Of a stretch of DNA of 42,188 nucleotides, positions 25,699 through 34,630 are shown one piece after another. The translations under genes were made by a program, and so were the position numbers. This DNA comes from a gamma proteobacterium endosymbiont of Lamellibrachia anaximandri (GTDB taxonomy: Bacteria > Pseudomonadota > Gammaproteobacteria > Chromatiales > Chromatiaceae), in the NCBI GenBank assembly GCA_016756835.1, contig JAESPE010000019.1, forward strand, positions 1-42,188. Direction: 5' to 3'. Within the stretch, counting starts at the first letter, position 1. Every line of letters starts with the position of its first letter. The notes under the pieces were generated by a model. It saw only the letters and a program-made list of their open reading frames with translations, searched no databases and was not told the origin of the DNA.

Positions 25699-28310
25699 GA
25701 TGTTGTTACCTCCACCGGCCGATTGCCGACCATCTCCGGTGATTGTGGTGTTGTCGGTATGATAATGGAGAGGCAGGTGCCATTGGGCTCGTTGGGATGC
25801 AGCTCGATAGTTCCGTGGTGCTGGCCGACGATGCGTTTGACGATGGCCAGTCCCAGTCCTGTTCCTTGTGCGCGAGTGGTGTAGAAGGCCTCGAAGACCT
25901 TGATCCGATCAATGCTGTCGATACCGCAGCCGTTGTCGCATATCTCTATGCGTAAGCCCGTTCCCTTGGCACCGAGTTCCACCATTGCCTCAATCGAAAT
26001 CTTTGGGTTCTCGACACCATCCGTGGCTTGCGCCGCGTTAACGATCAGGTTGGAAAAAACCTGCCGCAGTTTATTGGCATCACCGAATATGGTCGGCAGA
26101 CCAGGCTGATAGAAGGTCTGCAGCTTTACATTATGTTCTTCGATTTTGCGCTGAGCGAGTCCCACTGCGGTGTCTATGACCTTCTCCAGGGAGATCCATT
26201 CAGGGTTTATGGCATCGGGACGGGAGTAGGTAAGCATGTCCGACAGAATCTCTTCCATATATCGAACCTGGCTCAGTGATATCTGACGCAGTTCGTTGAC
26301 CTTGTCATCGTCGGCTACGTCCGGCTGTTTTCCCAGGATCTGCAGGGTCATCTTTATGGAGGAGAGTGGGTTGCGCAGATCGTGGGCAATCATGCTGGCC
26401 ATGCGGCCCATCGCTGCCAGGGTCTGGGAGCTGGCCAGTTCCCTGTTGCGGGTTTCGACCTCTTGCTCCAGCCTTTTGCGCTCGGTGATATCCTCTTTTA
26501 CCGCCAGGTAGTTGGTGATTTCGCCGTTCGTGTCACGGATGGCAGAGATGACTGCGGTCTCCCAGTAGAGCTCGCCATTCTTGCGCCGGTTGTGGAATTC
26601 TCCCCGCCACTCTCCTCCATGTGAGATTGCCTGCCATAATGCTTCGTATTCGCTGTTCGAAGTCTCCCCGGATTTCAACAGGCTTGGGTACTCTCCGAAG
26701 ACCTCATCCTGCAGGTAGCCGGTCACTTCGCTGAACTTCGGGTTCACATATTCGATCTTTCCCTGGCGATCAGTGATCAGCACGATACTGGGGCTCTGCT
26801 CAACGGCCATGAAAAGCTTGCGCAGTTCATTCTCTGCATGGCGTTTTTCCGTGATGTCCTCGCCGATGCCGGTGACGCCGATAACCTCGCCTTCGGCGTC
26901 GTAGGATAGAGTGTTGTTCCAGGTAATGAGTCGCTGGCTGCCGGACTTTGTTTTTACCTGGGTTTCAAGATGGGTGGGGAAGTCTTCCGGGTTGGCCATT
27001 CTCTCCAGTACTTGCCTGACGTTTTGGTCGTTATCCTGAGGCGCAAATTTTTCCACCCAGTTTTCACCAACCACCTCATGGCGTTGCCAGCCGGTAAGGG
27101 ATAAAAAGTGATTGTTGCAGAAACGGATATTGCCGGATCTGTCCAGCGCCACCGCGGCCAGCTCAATATTTTCCAGGGTATGACGGAACCGCTGTTCGTA
27201 TTCACTTTGTGCCTCGGCACGACGGTGGCGGAGGTGGGAGTAGGCGAGAAAGGCGGAACCGATCCCAATCAACATGAAGGTAGCGAGATACAAGGCAAGG
27301 TGCGTGCGCAGAAACAACGGCATGCTTGAGTAGATTTCGCTGGGCGGTACTCTGGAGATGATTTTCCAATAATTATCCCGTCTGAGTTCGCTTTGTCTGA
27401 CTGAGCCGATTGAAGTTGCAGAGGTCTCCAGTGCAGCCTGGTTAGGATGCACCGTGGCAAAGGTAAACAGACCATCCTCCAACTCGAACTGGCCTGAGTT
27501 AAAGGCGCTGATCTGTTTCCAGGCAACGGGGTGCCTTTTGCCAAACGTGGCATCATTTCCCAGCATAAACCCCCAATTATCCTGGGAGACCGGACTGCTG
27601 AGCCAATATCCTTCGTTGTTTACCAGTTCAATATGTTCGCCAATATTGGCGGCTGCATGGGTAAAGTTGTCGATCAGACGATCACCGAGAAAATTCAACA
27701 GGAGGATGCCGCGTTTGTTGCCTTGGATATCAAAAACCGGAGCGGCGAATCGCATTACCGGTTTCAAAGGGTATTCAATCTCCCCAGCTTCTATATTCAA
27801 GTCGAGTGGTGAAACGTAGATGCTGCCCGATGCCAGCTGAGAGGCTTCCTGAAAATAGTAACGTGTGGCCTTGTTCTGTAATTCTGCAATGGGAATGGCA
27901 GCAGGATTGCCGTCGTTGAAATTGATCCGTACCACCTCCATGCCCTGCTCGTCGAGGAAGCGTATCTGGTCATAGAGCTGTTTTTTCTCCGCAAAGACCA
28001 GAAATTCCAGGCCGATCTGCTCACGCATGGTTGAAAGATCCATCTGAAAGATCTTTTGCCGTTCGATATGTTCCACCAGAAAAAGCAGATCGCTGACCAC
28101 TGCGCTGATATCGCTGGCGATCATGCGGCGCGCAAGGCCGACATTGAGTGTCTCACTCGATTCCCGGCTCACCCGCTCGGTAGTGTAGAGCGTGTAATAG
28201 TGCATGAACCCCACCACGACCAATACCAACAGCAGCGGCACAAAAATCTGCAGGAACCCTTTTACCAGGCTCAATCGGGTGAGTGGTGAAGGTGGGGGGC
28301 TTAGCGGCAT
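25695..28310 (-). CDS. Membrane-bound PAS sensor histidine kinase
   Basis: This 871-residue kinase partners the adjacent sigma-54 regulator. A first membrane helix (FLQIFVPLLLVLVVVGFMHYY) and a second (LALYLATFMLIGIGSAFLAY, about 338-357) bracket a 290-residue periplasmic region that looks like a double-Cache sensor. Two PAS domains follow (about 373-490 and 495-612; each ends GEDITEKR or KEDITERK). The HisKA domain has phosphorylated His643 in MIAHDLRNPLSS. The ATPase domain has NLIVNAAQA, ICDNGCGID and TGLGLAIVKRI. The signal is unknown; cysteine or heme-binding motifs are not obvious in the PAS domains. It overlaps the next gene upstream by 10 bases. Confidence 0.92.
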   Translation of the reverse strand: MPLSPPPSPLTRLSLVKGFLQIFVPLLLVLVVVGFMHYYTLYTTERVSRESSETLNVGLARRMIASDISAVVSDLLFLVEHIERQKIFQMDLSTMREQIGLEFLVFAEKKQLYDQIRFLDEQGMEVVRINFNDGNPAAIPIAELQNKATRYYFQEASQLASGSIYVSPLDLNIEAGEIEYPLKPVMRFAAPVFDIQGNKRGILLLNFLGDRLIDNFTHAAANIGEHIELVNNEGYWLSSPVSQDNWGFMLGNDATFGKRHPVAWKQISAFNSGQFELEDGLFTFATVHPNQAALETSATSIGSVRQSELRRDNYWKIISRVPPSEIYSSMPLFLRTHLALYLATFMLIGIGSAFLAYSHLRHRRAEAQSEYEQRFRHTLENIELAAVALDRSGNIRFCNNHFLSLTGWQRHEVVGENWVEKFAPQDNDQNVRQVLERMANPEDFPTHLETQVKTKSGSQRLITWNNTLSYDAEGEVIGVTGIGEDITEKRHAENELRKLFMAVEQSPSIVLITDRQGKIEYVNPKFSEVTGYLQDEVFGEYPSLLKSGETSNSEYEALWQAISHGGEWRGEFHNRRKNGELYWETAVISAIRDTNGEITNYLAVKEDITERKRLEQEVETRNRELASSQTLAAMGRMASMIAHDLRNPLSSIKMTLQILGKQPDVADDDKVNELRQISLSQVRYMEEILSDMLTYSRPDAINPEWISLEKVIDTAVGLAQRKIEEHNVKLQTFYQPGLPTIFGDANKLRQVFSNLIVNAAQATDGVENPKISIEAMVELGAKGTGLRIEICDNGCGIDSIDRIKVFEAFYTTRAQGTGLGLAIVKRIVGQHHGTIELHPNEPNGTCLSIIIPTTPQSPEMVGNRPVEVTTS

Positions 28311-28633
28311 TGTTGGTCCAAGTAGTGACGCAACCGTTCCATGTAACCGTCGATGGGCTCTTCGCTCTCTCTGGGTACCAGAAATGTCAGCCGGGCCGCC
28401 TTGATATAGGGCGTGCGGGAGCCATCGCCGGCGGGTGTGCGTTCTGTGATTACCCGCCGCGCCAGGGTCAGGGTCTCCTGGGGGTTTTCACAGTGTCTGG
28501 GCAGGGTGATGTTGCGTGCATACCACTGCGCGCTTGCCGATATGACCAGCAGGATCACCAATACAGCAGCGATCAGCCGCCAGAGTCTGAATTCGCTTTT
28601 TTTCTCCTGCATGGGTAAGGATGTGTTGTTCAT
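28301..28633 (-). CDS. Small one-helix membrane protein, unknown
   Basis: This 110-residue protein has a charged N-terminus (MQEKKSEFRLWR), one membrane helix (LIAAVLVILLVISASAQWYA) and a probably periplasmic C-terminal domain with two Cys (HCENP and DQQC) that could form a disulfide. I do not recognise the family. The gene starts three bases after the hemY-like stop and overlaps the kinase start by 10 bases, so it is translated as part of the hemY-kinase-regulator operon. A role as an accessory of the kinase or of heme handling is only a guess. ATG at 28612 is an alternative start. Confidence 0.7.
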   Translation of the reverse strand: MNNTSLPMQEKKSEFRLWRLIAAVLVILLVISASAQWYARNITLPRHCENPQETLTLARRVITERTPAGDGSRTPYIKAARLTFLVPRESEEPIDGYMERLRHYLDQQCR

Positions 28634-28636
28634 GAC

Positions 28637-30052
28637 TTAGTGGGCGACAGCCGGATTAATGTGAGTAGTGGGTTCCCGACTGGCAGATTGCCTGCTGTTG
28701 AGTATACGCCGGGCTGTAATAGCGCCCTGAATGATGCGGTCCCTGGCCGAAACCCCATCAAGATAGTTTGCTGCCAGATGGAGGCCGCGATGTTTGCCCA
28801 ATTGTGTTCTGATCGATTCGGTGCGCTCATAGTAGCGTCCGTGATAGAGCGGCAGTGCCTGAGCATGCGGCACCCTGCGGACATATTCCGGTTCACCGGT
28901 CACTCCCACCAGCTGCCGCAGATCCTGCAGGGTGTTGTCGACCATCTGCTGTTTGCTCCAATTGCAACGATGGGGGTGGCGGGCACCGCCGATATAACTG
29001 GTGAGCAGCACCTTACCTGCCGGAGCCCGGTCCGGAAAAAGTGTACTCATCCATATATTGCCATTGAAACTGAGCTGTTCCTGACGGGGGGTGAGAAATC
29101 CCGTTCCATCCAACGGATGCGCGATGTTATCTCGCGCCATGCCCAGATGGAGCACCGTCAACGGCGCATACTCGATTCCCTGCAGCAATTTTCCAAGCTC
29201 CCCGTTTATGGGATTCAGGAGATTCGCGGCAGTGGGTGCCGGCGTGCTTATCACAACCTGTTTGAAACGGCGGGTGATCTCGATGCCTTGACTGTTCACT
29301 CCGGTAACGCGCCAACCGCCCTTGTCTGCGGGTTCAATATCCACCGCTTTGAAGTCTTTGTGTGTGTTGATGGCTGGGTGTGCCGCCATCTGTTCCGTCA
29401 GTTGTGCCATACCGCCAAAGAATGAAAATGCCTCGGCTATGTTAGCCCGGCCTTTTTTATGCAGTACCCGGTTGATAAGCATTCCGCTGGTGAAACTGCC
29501 ATAGCGGCGTTCCAGAGCAGTCAGTCTTGGCAGTACGGCCCAGGCGTTCGCTTTATCGGGATCGGAGGCCAGGGTGCCTGCTATGAAAGGGTCCATCACC
29601 TTTTCCAGAATCTCGCTGCCCAAGCGGCGCCTGATGAACTCACTTACGGTCTCCCGTTCGTGCCCCCCTTTTGCCACCAACAACTCCGTCGCCATACGCA
29701 GTTTGCCCCGCAGGCTCCACATGGGCGATGCCAACAGTGCGGGCAGTTTCATGGGGACCGGTCGAAGTTCACCTTTGTGTACCACATAGCGACGCATATC
29801 AGTGCCGCGTGAAATCTTCTTATCGGACAGGCCAGATGCCTCGACCAACCGATCCACTTCCTGGTGAAAGTTCATCAGAATACCGGCGGCATCCTCGGTC
29901 AGATAACCGGATTCACTATGACTGCGAATCTTGCCGCCCAGGCGTGGTGCTGCATCCCAGACCTCGGGCCGGGCGCCACCCTCGGCCAGCCACCATGCAG
30001 TGGAGAGGCCGGAGATACCGCCGCCGATGATTAGAATATTCGCTTCGCTCAT
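28637..30052 (-). CDS. hemY: Protoporphyrinogen oxidase, HemY type
   Basis: HemY-type enzymes are FAD-dependent and oxidise protoporphyrinogen IX or, in some bacteria, coproporphyrinogen III, late in heme synthesis. The protein has 471 residues. The Rossmann FAD motif is at the start (ILIIGGGISGLSTAWWLAEGG), followed by RLGGKIRSHSESGYLTEDA. Family blocks later in the chain are MDPFIAGTLASDPDKANA, LLTSYIGGARHPHRC and the C-terminal FAD-binding GLHLAANYLDGVSARDRI. The amine-oxidase superfamily is broad, but these blocks favour HemY. It heads the operon with the small membrane protein and two-component pair, next to a NirJ/AhbD-like radical SAM gene, which points to a dedicated heme pathway. Confidence 0.85.
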   Translation of the reverse strand: MSEANILIIGGGISGLSTAWWLAEGGARPEVWDAAPRLGGKIRSHSESGYLTEDAAGILMNFHQEVDRLVEASGLSDKKISRGTDMRRYVVHKGELRPVPMKLPALLASPMWSLRGKLRMATELLVAKGGHERETVSEFIRRRLGSEILEKVMDPFIAGTLASDPDKANAWAVLPRLTALERRYGSFTSGMLINRVLHKKGRANIAEAFSFFGGMAQLTEQMAAHPAINTHKDFKAVDIEPADKGGWRVTGVNSQGIEITRRFKQVVISTPAPTAANLLNPINGELGKLLQGIEYAPLTVLHLGMARDNIAHPLDGTGFLTPRQEQLSFNGNIWMSTLFPDRAPAGKVLLTSYIGGARHPHRCNWSKQQMVDNTLQDLRQLVGVTGEPEYVRRVPHAQALPLYHGRYYERTESIRTQLGKHRGLHLAANYLDGVSARDRIIQGAITARRILNSRQSASREPTTHINPAVAH

Positions 30053-30081
30053 ATTCAGGTTACAGGTGACAGGGGGAAGGA

Positions 30082-30296
30082 AACAGGTGACAGGTGACAG
30101 GTTGGCCTTGGCTTTGTACCGACATTAGGAAAAGAGTTGTAGGCCGGTTCAAGCGTAGCGGAACCGGCACCGGCACTCTCGAAAGCTTTGCCACGCTCTG
30201 GTCGCCCGATCCGCTACGCTTGATCAGGCCTACAGACTTATGTACCAAGCTGAAGAGCCGGTTTTGTTCCCTGAAACCTGTCACCTGTCACCTTCC
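30082..30296. repeat. Inverted arms of GGTGACA tandem units
   Basis: AACAGGTGACAGGTGACAGG (from 30082) and the complementary CCTGTCACCTGTCACC (to 30296) are inverted arms of about 19-22 bases, each made of seven-base units. They enclose the REPIN at 30139-30233. A further GGTTACAGGTGACAGG lies at 30059. The right arm contains the stop codon of the radical SAM gene (30281-30283). Confidence 0.7.
30139..30233. repeat. REPIN between the radical SAM and hemY genes
   Basis: The plus copy has GTAG (30139-30142), GCCGGTTC, loop AAGCGTAGCG, GAACCGGC (to 30168). The minus copy at 30204-30233 reads GTAG, GCCTGATC, the same loop, GATCGGGC, with one G:T pair. The spacer is 35 bases. Confidence 0.85.
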
Positions 30297-32323
30297 TTTA
30301 GCTCCCGCCGCATCTTCTCGATCAGATCCCGCCCCAACGTGCCGAGTCCGCTGCCGTCCGGTTTCTGGTGGCTTTCGACGTATTCGCGAATTTCGGCGAA
30401 ACGTTTGGCGGCCTGTTCGTTGTCCTTGAGACGGGGCATGCGTTCTCTGGCGATCTCGAAGGCGTCGAAGTCGAGGGTATTCATATCGAATCCCTTCATG
30501 CGTCTGACTGCCCGCATCATGGCGCGGTTGCGAAAGCGGGTCAGGTCGTCGCTGGTAATTACCTCAAGGCCTTCCCGGCGGGCGGCGAATTCAGCGGCCT
30601 TTTTGATGCCGGCACGGACGAATTCGGGGGCGGATTTTACCCGTTCAAGCGCTTCAGGATTCCATTCAACGCCTGCCATCAGGGTATCCAATACCTTGAT
30701 GACATCCTCGACGGCCACCCGCTGTGCACGGCGGCGTTTCACCTCTCTTTCCACTGCGGCCTCCATCGAAGGCTGGACGAAGAGGCTGACCTGGGGCCCG
30801 CGGTCGGACAGGGCTATTTTCAGCAGGTGCTCTGCTTCTTCTTCCCAGGGGAAGGCGCGCCTGGGTTCGTCTTCATCCTCCAGGCGTTGCAGGAGCTTCA
30901 TGTTGACTTCCAGTCGGCCTTCGTTGCGCGCGACGTCTTCTGCCACCTGGCGGACGCCTTCCTGCAGGAAAGGGGGCATGGTGTCGAGATGGGTTTGCGC
31001 CTCAGCTGTCCAGGGCAGGGGAGGCGCATCGCTGATGGGTTGCGCTCCCGCCCCGGCGATGGAACTGACGTTACCTGGTGGACGGGAGGGCATGCCGTTT
31101 TTGAAGCGATTTTTCGCCAATGTCGCCATATGTTCCGGGGTGACCACAGTTTCCCCCAGTTTCCGCACATGCTCTTCAGCCCGTTTGCGTACCATTTTGC
31201 GCAGAAAACCGGGAACGCGGGAGAGCCGCTTTTCCGCTTCGGACGACCAGGACACATCATCGGTTATTGCGGGGACCAGTGGCTGGATTACCGGCTTGCC
31301 TTCCGGCTGGTAGGAGCACCAGGGGTCTGCATCCATCAGGCTCCCGCCGAGGGCCTTGGGTCGCGCACGGCAGCCGGTGCAGAGTTGCTGGTACTCACAT
31401 TTGCCGCACTTGCCGCCCAGGTTAGGATGGGTAAGCTGGGCGAAGGTGGGGGAGTTATCCCAGATCTGCCAGAAAGGCCTCTCCCGGATAGTTCCCTCTT
31501 CATCTGGGATGTAGGGGCAGGCGGTGACGCCGCCTTCCGGGGTGATGCGGCAGTAGTGAATGCCTGCAAGGCAGCCGCCGCCCTCGTATCCCTGAGCGCG
31601 AGTCAAAGGGGATTCCGGGTCGAGCTGGTAGGCGATGCGCTTGTAGTGGGGTGCGCAGCGTGCGCGGATGATCAGGTCACTGGTGGCGGCTTGGGCCTCT
31701 ACCAGTTGTTTCAACACGGCTTCGTAATGTTGCGGGGTGATGTCGCTCATCGACTCGCCACGGCCGGTGCAGACCAGGAAGAAGATGTTCAGTACATGGG
31801 CACCGGTGGCCCGGCTGAAGTCGATCATGCCCTGGACCTCGTGGGCATTCTGTTCGGTGACCGAGAAGTGGACCTGGAAAGGCAGATCGAACTTGCGGCA
31901 GGCCTCCATGCCTGCGAGGGTCTTCTCCCAACTGCCGGGGCAGCCGCGAAAGCCGTCGTGTTGGGCGGGGTCCAGGGAATCGAGACTGATGCCCAAGCCC
32001 ATGGCGCCTGCCGCCTTCAGCTGCTGCACCCGGCTTTCATTGAGTAAAACACCGTTGGTGCCGACCACGATGGAGAGTCCCAATGCGTTGCCGTGGTTTA
32101 CCAGTTCCTCCAGATCCCGACGCAGCAGGGGTTCGCCCCCGGTGAGCACCACCATGGTTTCGTTGCTGCGGCTGGCGATCTCATCCAGCAGTCCCTCGAC
32201 CTCGTGGGTGGTGAGTTCGTTCGAGCCTCCACTATCCCTGGTTTCGGCGTCCATGTAGCAGTGTTCGCAGGCCAGATTACAGCGGCGGGTGAGGTTGACT
32301 GCGAGAAGGAAGAGGTCGTTCAT
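30281..32323 (-). CDS. Radical SAM/SPASM protein (NirJ/AhbD-like) with four PCP_red-like repeats
   Basis: From ATG 32323 the protein has 680 residues; ATG 32338 would add five. The radical SAM motif CNLACEHC (Cys15, 19, 22) is followed by GGEPLLR. A SPASM region has Cys251, 258, 269, 306, 309, 315, 318 and 336. Blocks such as IRERPFWQIWDN and CGKCEYQQLCTGCRARP resemble NirJ, AhbC and AhbD, which modify heme or heme d1 side chains. After residue 350 come four repeats, about 357-404, 436-482, 491-545 and 552-600. Each starts with a Trp-Ser/Thr/Glu/Asn-x-Glu-Ala pattern, then VP and an Arg-rich helix, as in the PCP_red domain at the end of BchB. Such a fusion suggests a tetrapyrrole-linked role. 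The substrate is unknown. Confidence 0.82.
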   Translation of the reverse strand: MNDLFLLAVNLTRRCNLACEHCYMDAETRDSGGSNELTTHEVEGLLDEIASRSNETMVVLTGGEPLLRRDLEELVNHGNALGLSIVVGTNGVLLNESRVQQLKAAGAMGLGISLDSLDPAQHDGFRGCPGSWEKTLAGMEACRKFDLPFQVHFSVTEQNAHEVQGMIDFSRATGAHVLNIFFLVCTGRGESMSDITPQHYEAVLKQLVEAQAATSDLIIRARCAPHYKRIAYQLDPESPLTRAQGYEGGGCLAGIHYCRITPEGGVTACPYIPDEEGTIRERPFWQIWDNSPTFAQLTHPNLGGKCGKCEYQQLCTGCRARPKALGGSLMDADPWCSYQPEGKPVIQPLVPAITDDVSWSSEAEKRLSRVPGFLRKMVRKRAEEHVRKLGETVVTPEHMATLAKNRFKNGMPSRPPGNVSSIAGAGAQPISDAPPLPWTAEAQTHLDTMPPFLQEGVRQVAEDVARNEGRLEVNMKLLQRLEDEDEPRRAFPWEEEAEHLLKIALSDRGPQVSLFVQPSMEAAVEREVKRRRAQRVAVEDVIKVLDTLMAGVEWNPEALERVKSAPEFVRAGIKKAAEFAARREGLEVITSDDLTRFRNRAMMRAVRRMKGFDMNTLDFDAFEIARERMPRLKDNEQAAKRFAEIREYVESHQKPDGSGLGTLGRDLIEKMRRELKEGDR

Positions 32324-32336
32324 CTGCCCATTACCC

Positions 32337-32404
32337 ATAGGAGCGGCGCCTCGCCGTGAGGCGTACGGTTCCGTATCCTGATCGCGGTGAGGCGTCGCTC
32401 CTAC
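32337..32404. repeat. Inverted pair of GTAGGAGCG-family repeats
   Basis: ATAGGAGCGGCGCCTCGCCG (32337 onward) faces the complement of GTAGGAGCGACGCCTCACCG (ending 32404). Each half carries a small GCCTC/GAGGC stem. The pair fills the gap between the UspA-fusion and radical SAM genes, and touches the upstream alternative start codon of the latter. Confidence 0.65.
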
Positions 32405-32413
32405 AAATCATGT

Positions 32414-34612
32414 TCATCCGTTCCTGCGATCATTCGGATCGAGGTGGAAAACACCACGTTCGGCCCACTCTTGCTTCACCGCATCCACTGCATCGTGATC
32501 GACTCGGTCGAGTCCCCGCCGCCGGGTCCAACCCTCGATCTCTTTCACCAGCATGCCCTGAACCATCTCAGGTGCCTTGGCAATGCGCTCACGGGCATCT
32601 TCGTTCCAGGGCATTGTCTCCTCTACGGTTGCTGAACCTTGGGTGAAGGTCTGCATGACCTGGCCCAGGAAGTCGGCGTCGATCTGTTTTATGTCGTTCT
32701 GACCGGCAATGGTTTCGGCAGCTTTTACCGTCATGTCGCGGCAGTAGCCCGCGGGAACATTGGCGAGCATTGCTTCCGCATCACTGTTCCAGACCAGCTT
32801 GGTTTCCGGGACAGCGGGTTTTGGCTCGGGTACGGGTTGCACCAGTTCGGCAAAGGGGCAAGCACTCTTTTTCTCTGTCGCCGTGGTCGAGGGTTGAGCA
32901 TCGCCTTGCATGGCCGACGCCATAGCATCCCGGGCTTTTGCCAGACCCGCCTCGGCGGTTTGCAGAGAGATCTCATCGAGTCCCTGCTCACTGGCATAGG
33001 TTTCGATGCGCTGTTTTGATGCGTCCCGCATGAAACCTTCCGGAACTCGCATCAGACGGGCCAGTGCGGCGGCCTGCCAATGTATTAGGGCCGAGGAATC
33101 AGGGCCAAGGGTCGGGGCAGAGCGTTCTTTGCCTCGGCCCTCATCTAAGTCTTCGATAAAGGGGCAGATATGGTCAGCCCCCACGATTCGATGACCCTCC
33201 CCTCGTGCCTTCTTCTCCGCCCGCATGCTCAGGTTGCCCCGCAGACTCAGGTTGTCTACCGTGAGCAGCAACTGTTTGGCCTGGTCGTCCCAACGCATGA
33301 CCTCTTCGGTAGGGGGTTTGCGTTTAAGCTCACCATTATCGTAGGCCTCGACGATCTCGGACATCGCCTGTTCGGCGTGTCCCGGCATCAGCTGGGCAGT
33401 AGCCTCTTCAACGATGCTTTCGGTGATGACCGTATGGCCGTGTTCCTGGGCGTAACGCAGGATTGCCATGCGTGCCATGTTGCGCACAAAGGAGGGGACT
33501 CGCTCCATGCGAACCTCTGCCTCTTTGGTCCATGAGGTGGTGACCTCGGCGATGCTTTCCACTGGTGGACGGTATTCCCGCTGGCTCAACAATACGGCGC
33601 AATCCACGTCGTAAAGCAGGGCCTCGGCATTGCCGCCGATATCGAGTTCGTCGTCGGCGTGGATGCCAAGCTTGCCGATCACCAGCAGTGAGGGTTGTTC
33701 CAGTTTCAGATAACGGTTGATGACATCGTGAGGCTTGCCGTCGAGCAGTTTGATCTCCACCGGCATGCCCTGGTCTGCGGCAATGTTTCGCGCCACTTCG
33801 AGATGGCCCTGGTAGATCTTCGCCAGACCGGAGTCGATGATCTCCTCGTGCAGTTTCTCCTGCTCCTGGAAACGGAACACCTTGCCTGCCTCTTCGGAGA
33901 GCACGCCGGCGATACGATTGAAGGCGACATAGTGGTAGTAGGGATCGAAAGCGGAGATCACCCTCACCGGTACATCCCACTCCTTGCTCAGGGCGAGGGC
34001 GGTGAGCAGGCCGCCGTAGGAACGGGTGGAACCGTCCACCGCGACAACGATGGGGCCTTTTTTGATGGATTGTTGAGGATCCTTGATGACCAGCATGTCG
34101 ATGTCGCAACGTCTTGCGACGCGCTGGCAAACAGTGCCGAGCCGACTGTCCTTGACGGCGCCCAGGCCCAGTGCACCCATTACCAGCAGGTCGTAGTTTC
34201 CGCTGTTGGTCTCACGCACCAGTTCCCGGTAGTTCTTGCCTTCCAGGGCGCGGCGTTTGAGTTCGATGTTCTGTTGTGATGTCTCCTGTTCCACCTGGTC
34301 CATGTAAGAATCGGTGATGATAGAGAGGCCCCGCGTGATCAGGTCGTCATGCACGTCCCGCTGACGTTCCAGCTCCTCTTCTTCGCGAAACTGCTCCGGC
34401 AGACCTCCCTCCATCTGGCGGAAACGCACATCGTGCAGTTTGGCCGCATAGACGTGGGCGGCAGTCAGAGCGCTGTTCCATATGCCAGCCAGATTAACCG
34501 CCTCGGTGATGCTGCGGTTTGAATGATCGGAAGAGTCCACCGCGAGGAGGATGGATTTATACCGGGGAAGGGAGACGGATTCCGGAGTTTGGTTCTGGGC
34601 TTGGGATGGCAT
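32414..34612 (-). CDS. Tandem UspA protein with five PCP_red-like repeats
   Basis: From ATG 34612 the protein has 732 residues; a TTG at 34624 would add four. Two universal-stress-protein domains come first. The first (about 16-178) has YKSILLAVDSSDHS and an ATP-site-like MGALGLGAVKDSRLGT. The second (about 186-345) has PIVVAVDGST and LLVIGKLGIHADDELDIGGNA. Then five PCP_red-like units follow at about 359-407, 440-488 (degenerate), 510-558, 606-655 and 667-716. Good examples begin TSWTKEAEVRMERVPSFVRN and VWNSDAEAMLANVPAGYCRD. A linker near residue 586 has the single Cys-Pro-Phe of ACPFAE, and ICPF appears near 482. No enzyme active site is visible. It is likely a scaffold or sensor acting with the adjacent radical SAM protein, which shares the repeats. 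That function is inferred. Confidence 0.8.
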   Translation of the reverse strand: MPSQAQNQTPESVSLPRYKSILLAVDSSDHSNRSITEAVNLAGIWNSALTAAHVYAAKLHDVRFRQMEGGLPEQFREEEELERQRDVHDDLITRGLSIITDSYMDQVEQETSQQNIELKRRALEGKNYRELVRETNSGNYDLLVMGALGLGAVKDSRLGTVCQRVARRCDIDMLVIKDPQQSIKKGPIVVAVDGSTRSYGGLLTALALSKEWDVPVRVISAFDPYYHYVAFNRIAGVLSEEAGKVFRFQEQEKLHEEIIDSGLAKIYQGHLEVARNIAADQGMPVEIKLLDGKPHDVINRYLKLEQPSLLVIGKLGIHADDELDIGGNAEALLYDVDCAVLLSQREYRPPVESIAEVTTSWTKEAEVRMERVPSFVRNMARMAILRYAQEHGHTVITESIVEEATAQLMPGHAEQAMSEIVEAYDNGELKRKPPTEEVMRWDDQAKQLLLTVDNLSLRGNLSMRAEKKARGEGHRIVGADHICPFIEDLDEGRGKERSAPTLGPDSSALIHWQAAALARLMRVPEGFMRDASKQRIETYASEQGLDEISLQTAEAGLAKARDAMASAMQGDAQPSTTATEKKSACPFAELVQPVPEPKPAVPETKLVWNSDAEAMLANVPAGYCRDMTVKAAETIAGQNDIKQIDADFLGQVMQTFTQGSATVEETMPWNEDARERIAKAPEMVQGMLVKEIEGWTRRRGLDRVDHDAVDAVKQEWAERGVFHLDPNDRRNG

Positions 34613-34630
34613 TGACTCAGGCAAAAGGTA

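Noticed and set aside
30368-32047. A 559-codon open frame on the plus strand opposite the radical SAM gene
   Set aside because: The minus strand has clear radical SAM, SPASM and repeat motifs. The plus product is a Gly/Ala/Phe-rich shadow with no recognisable domain or ribosome site.
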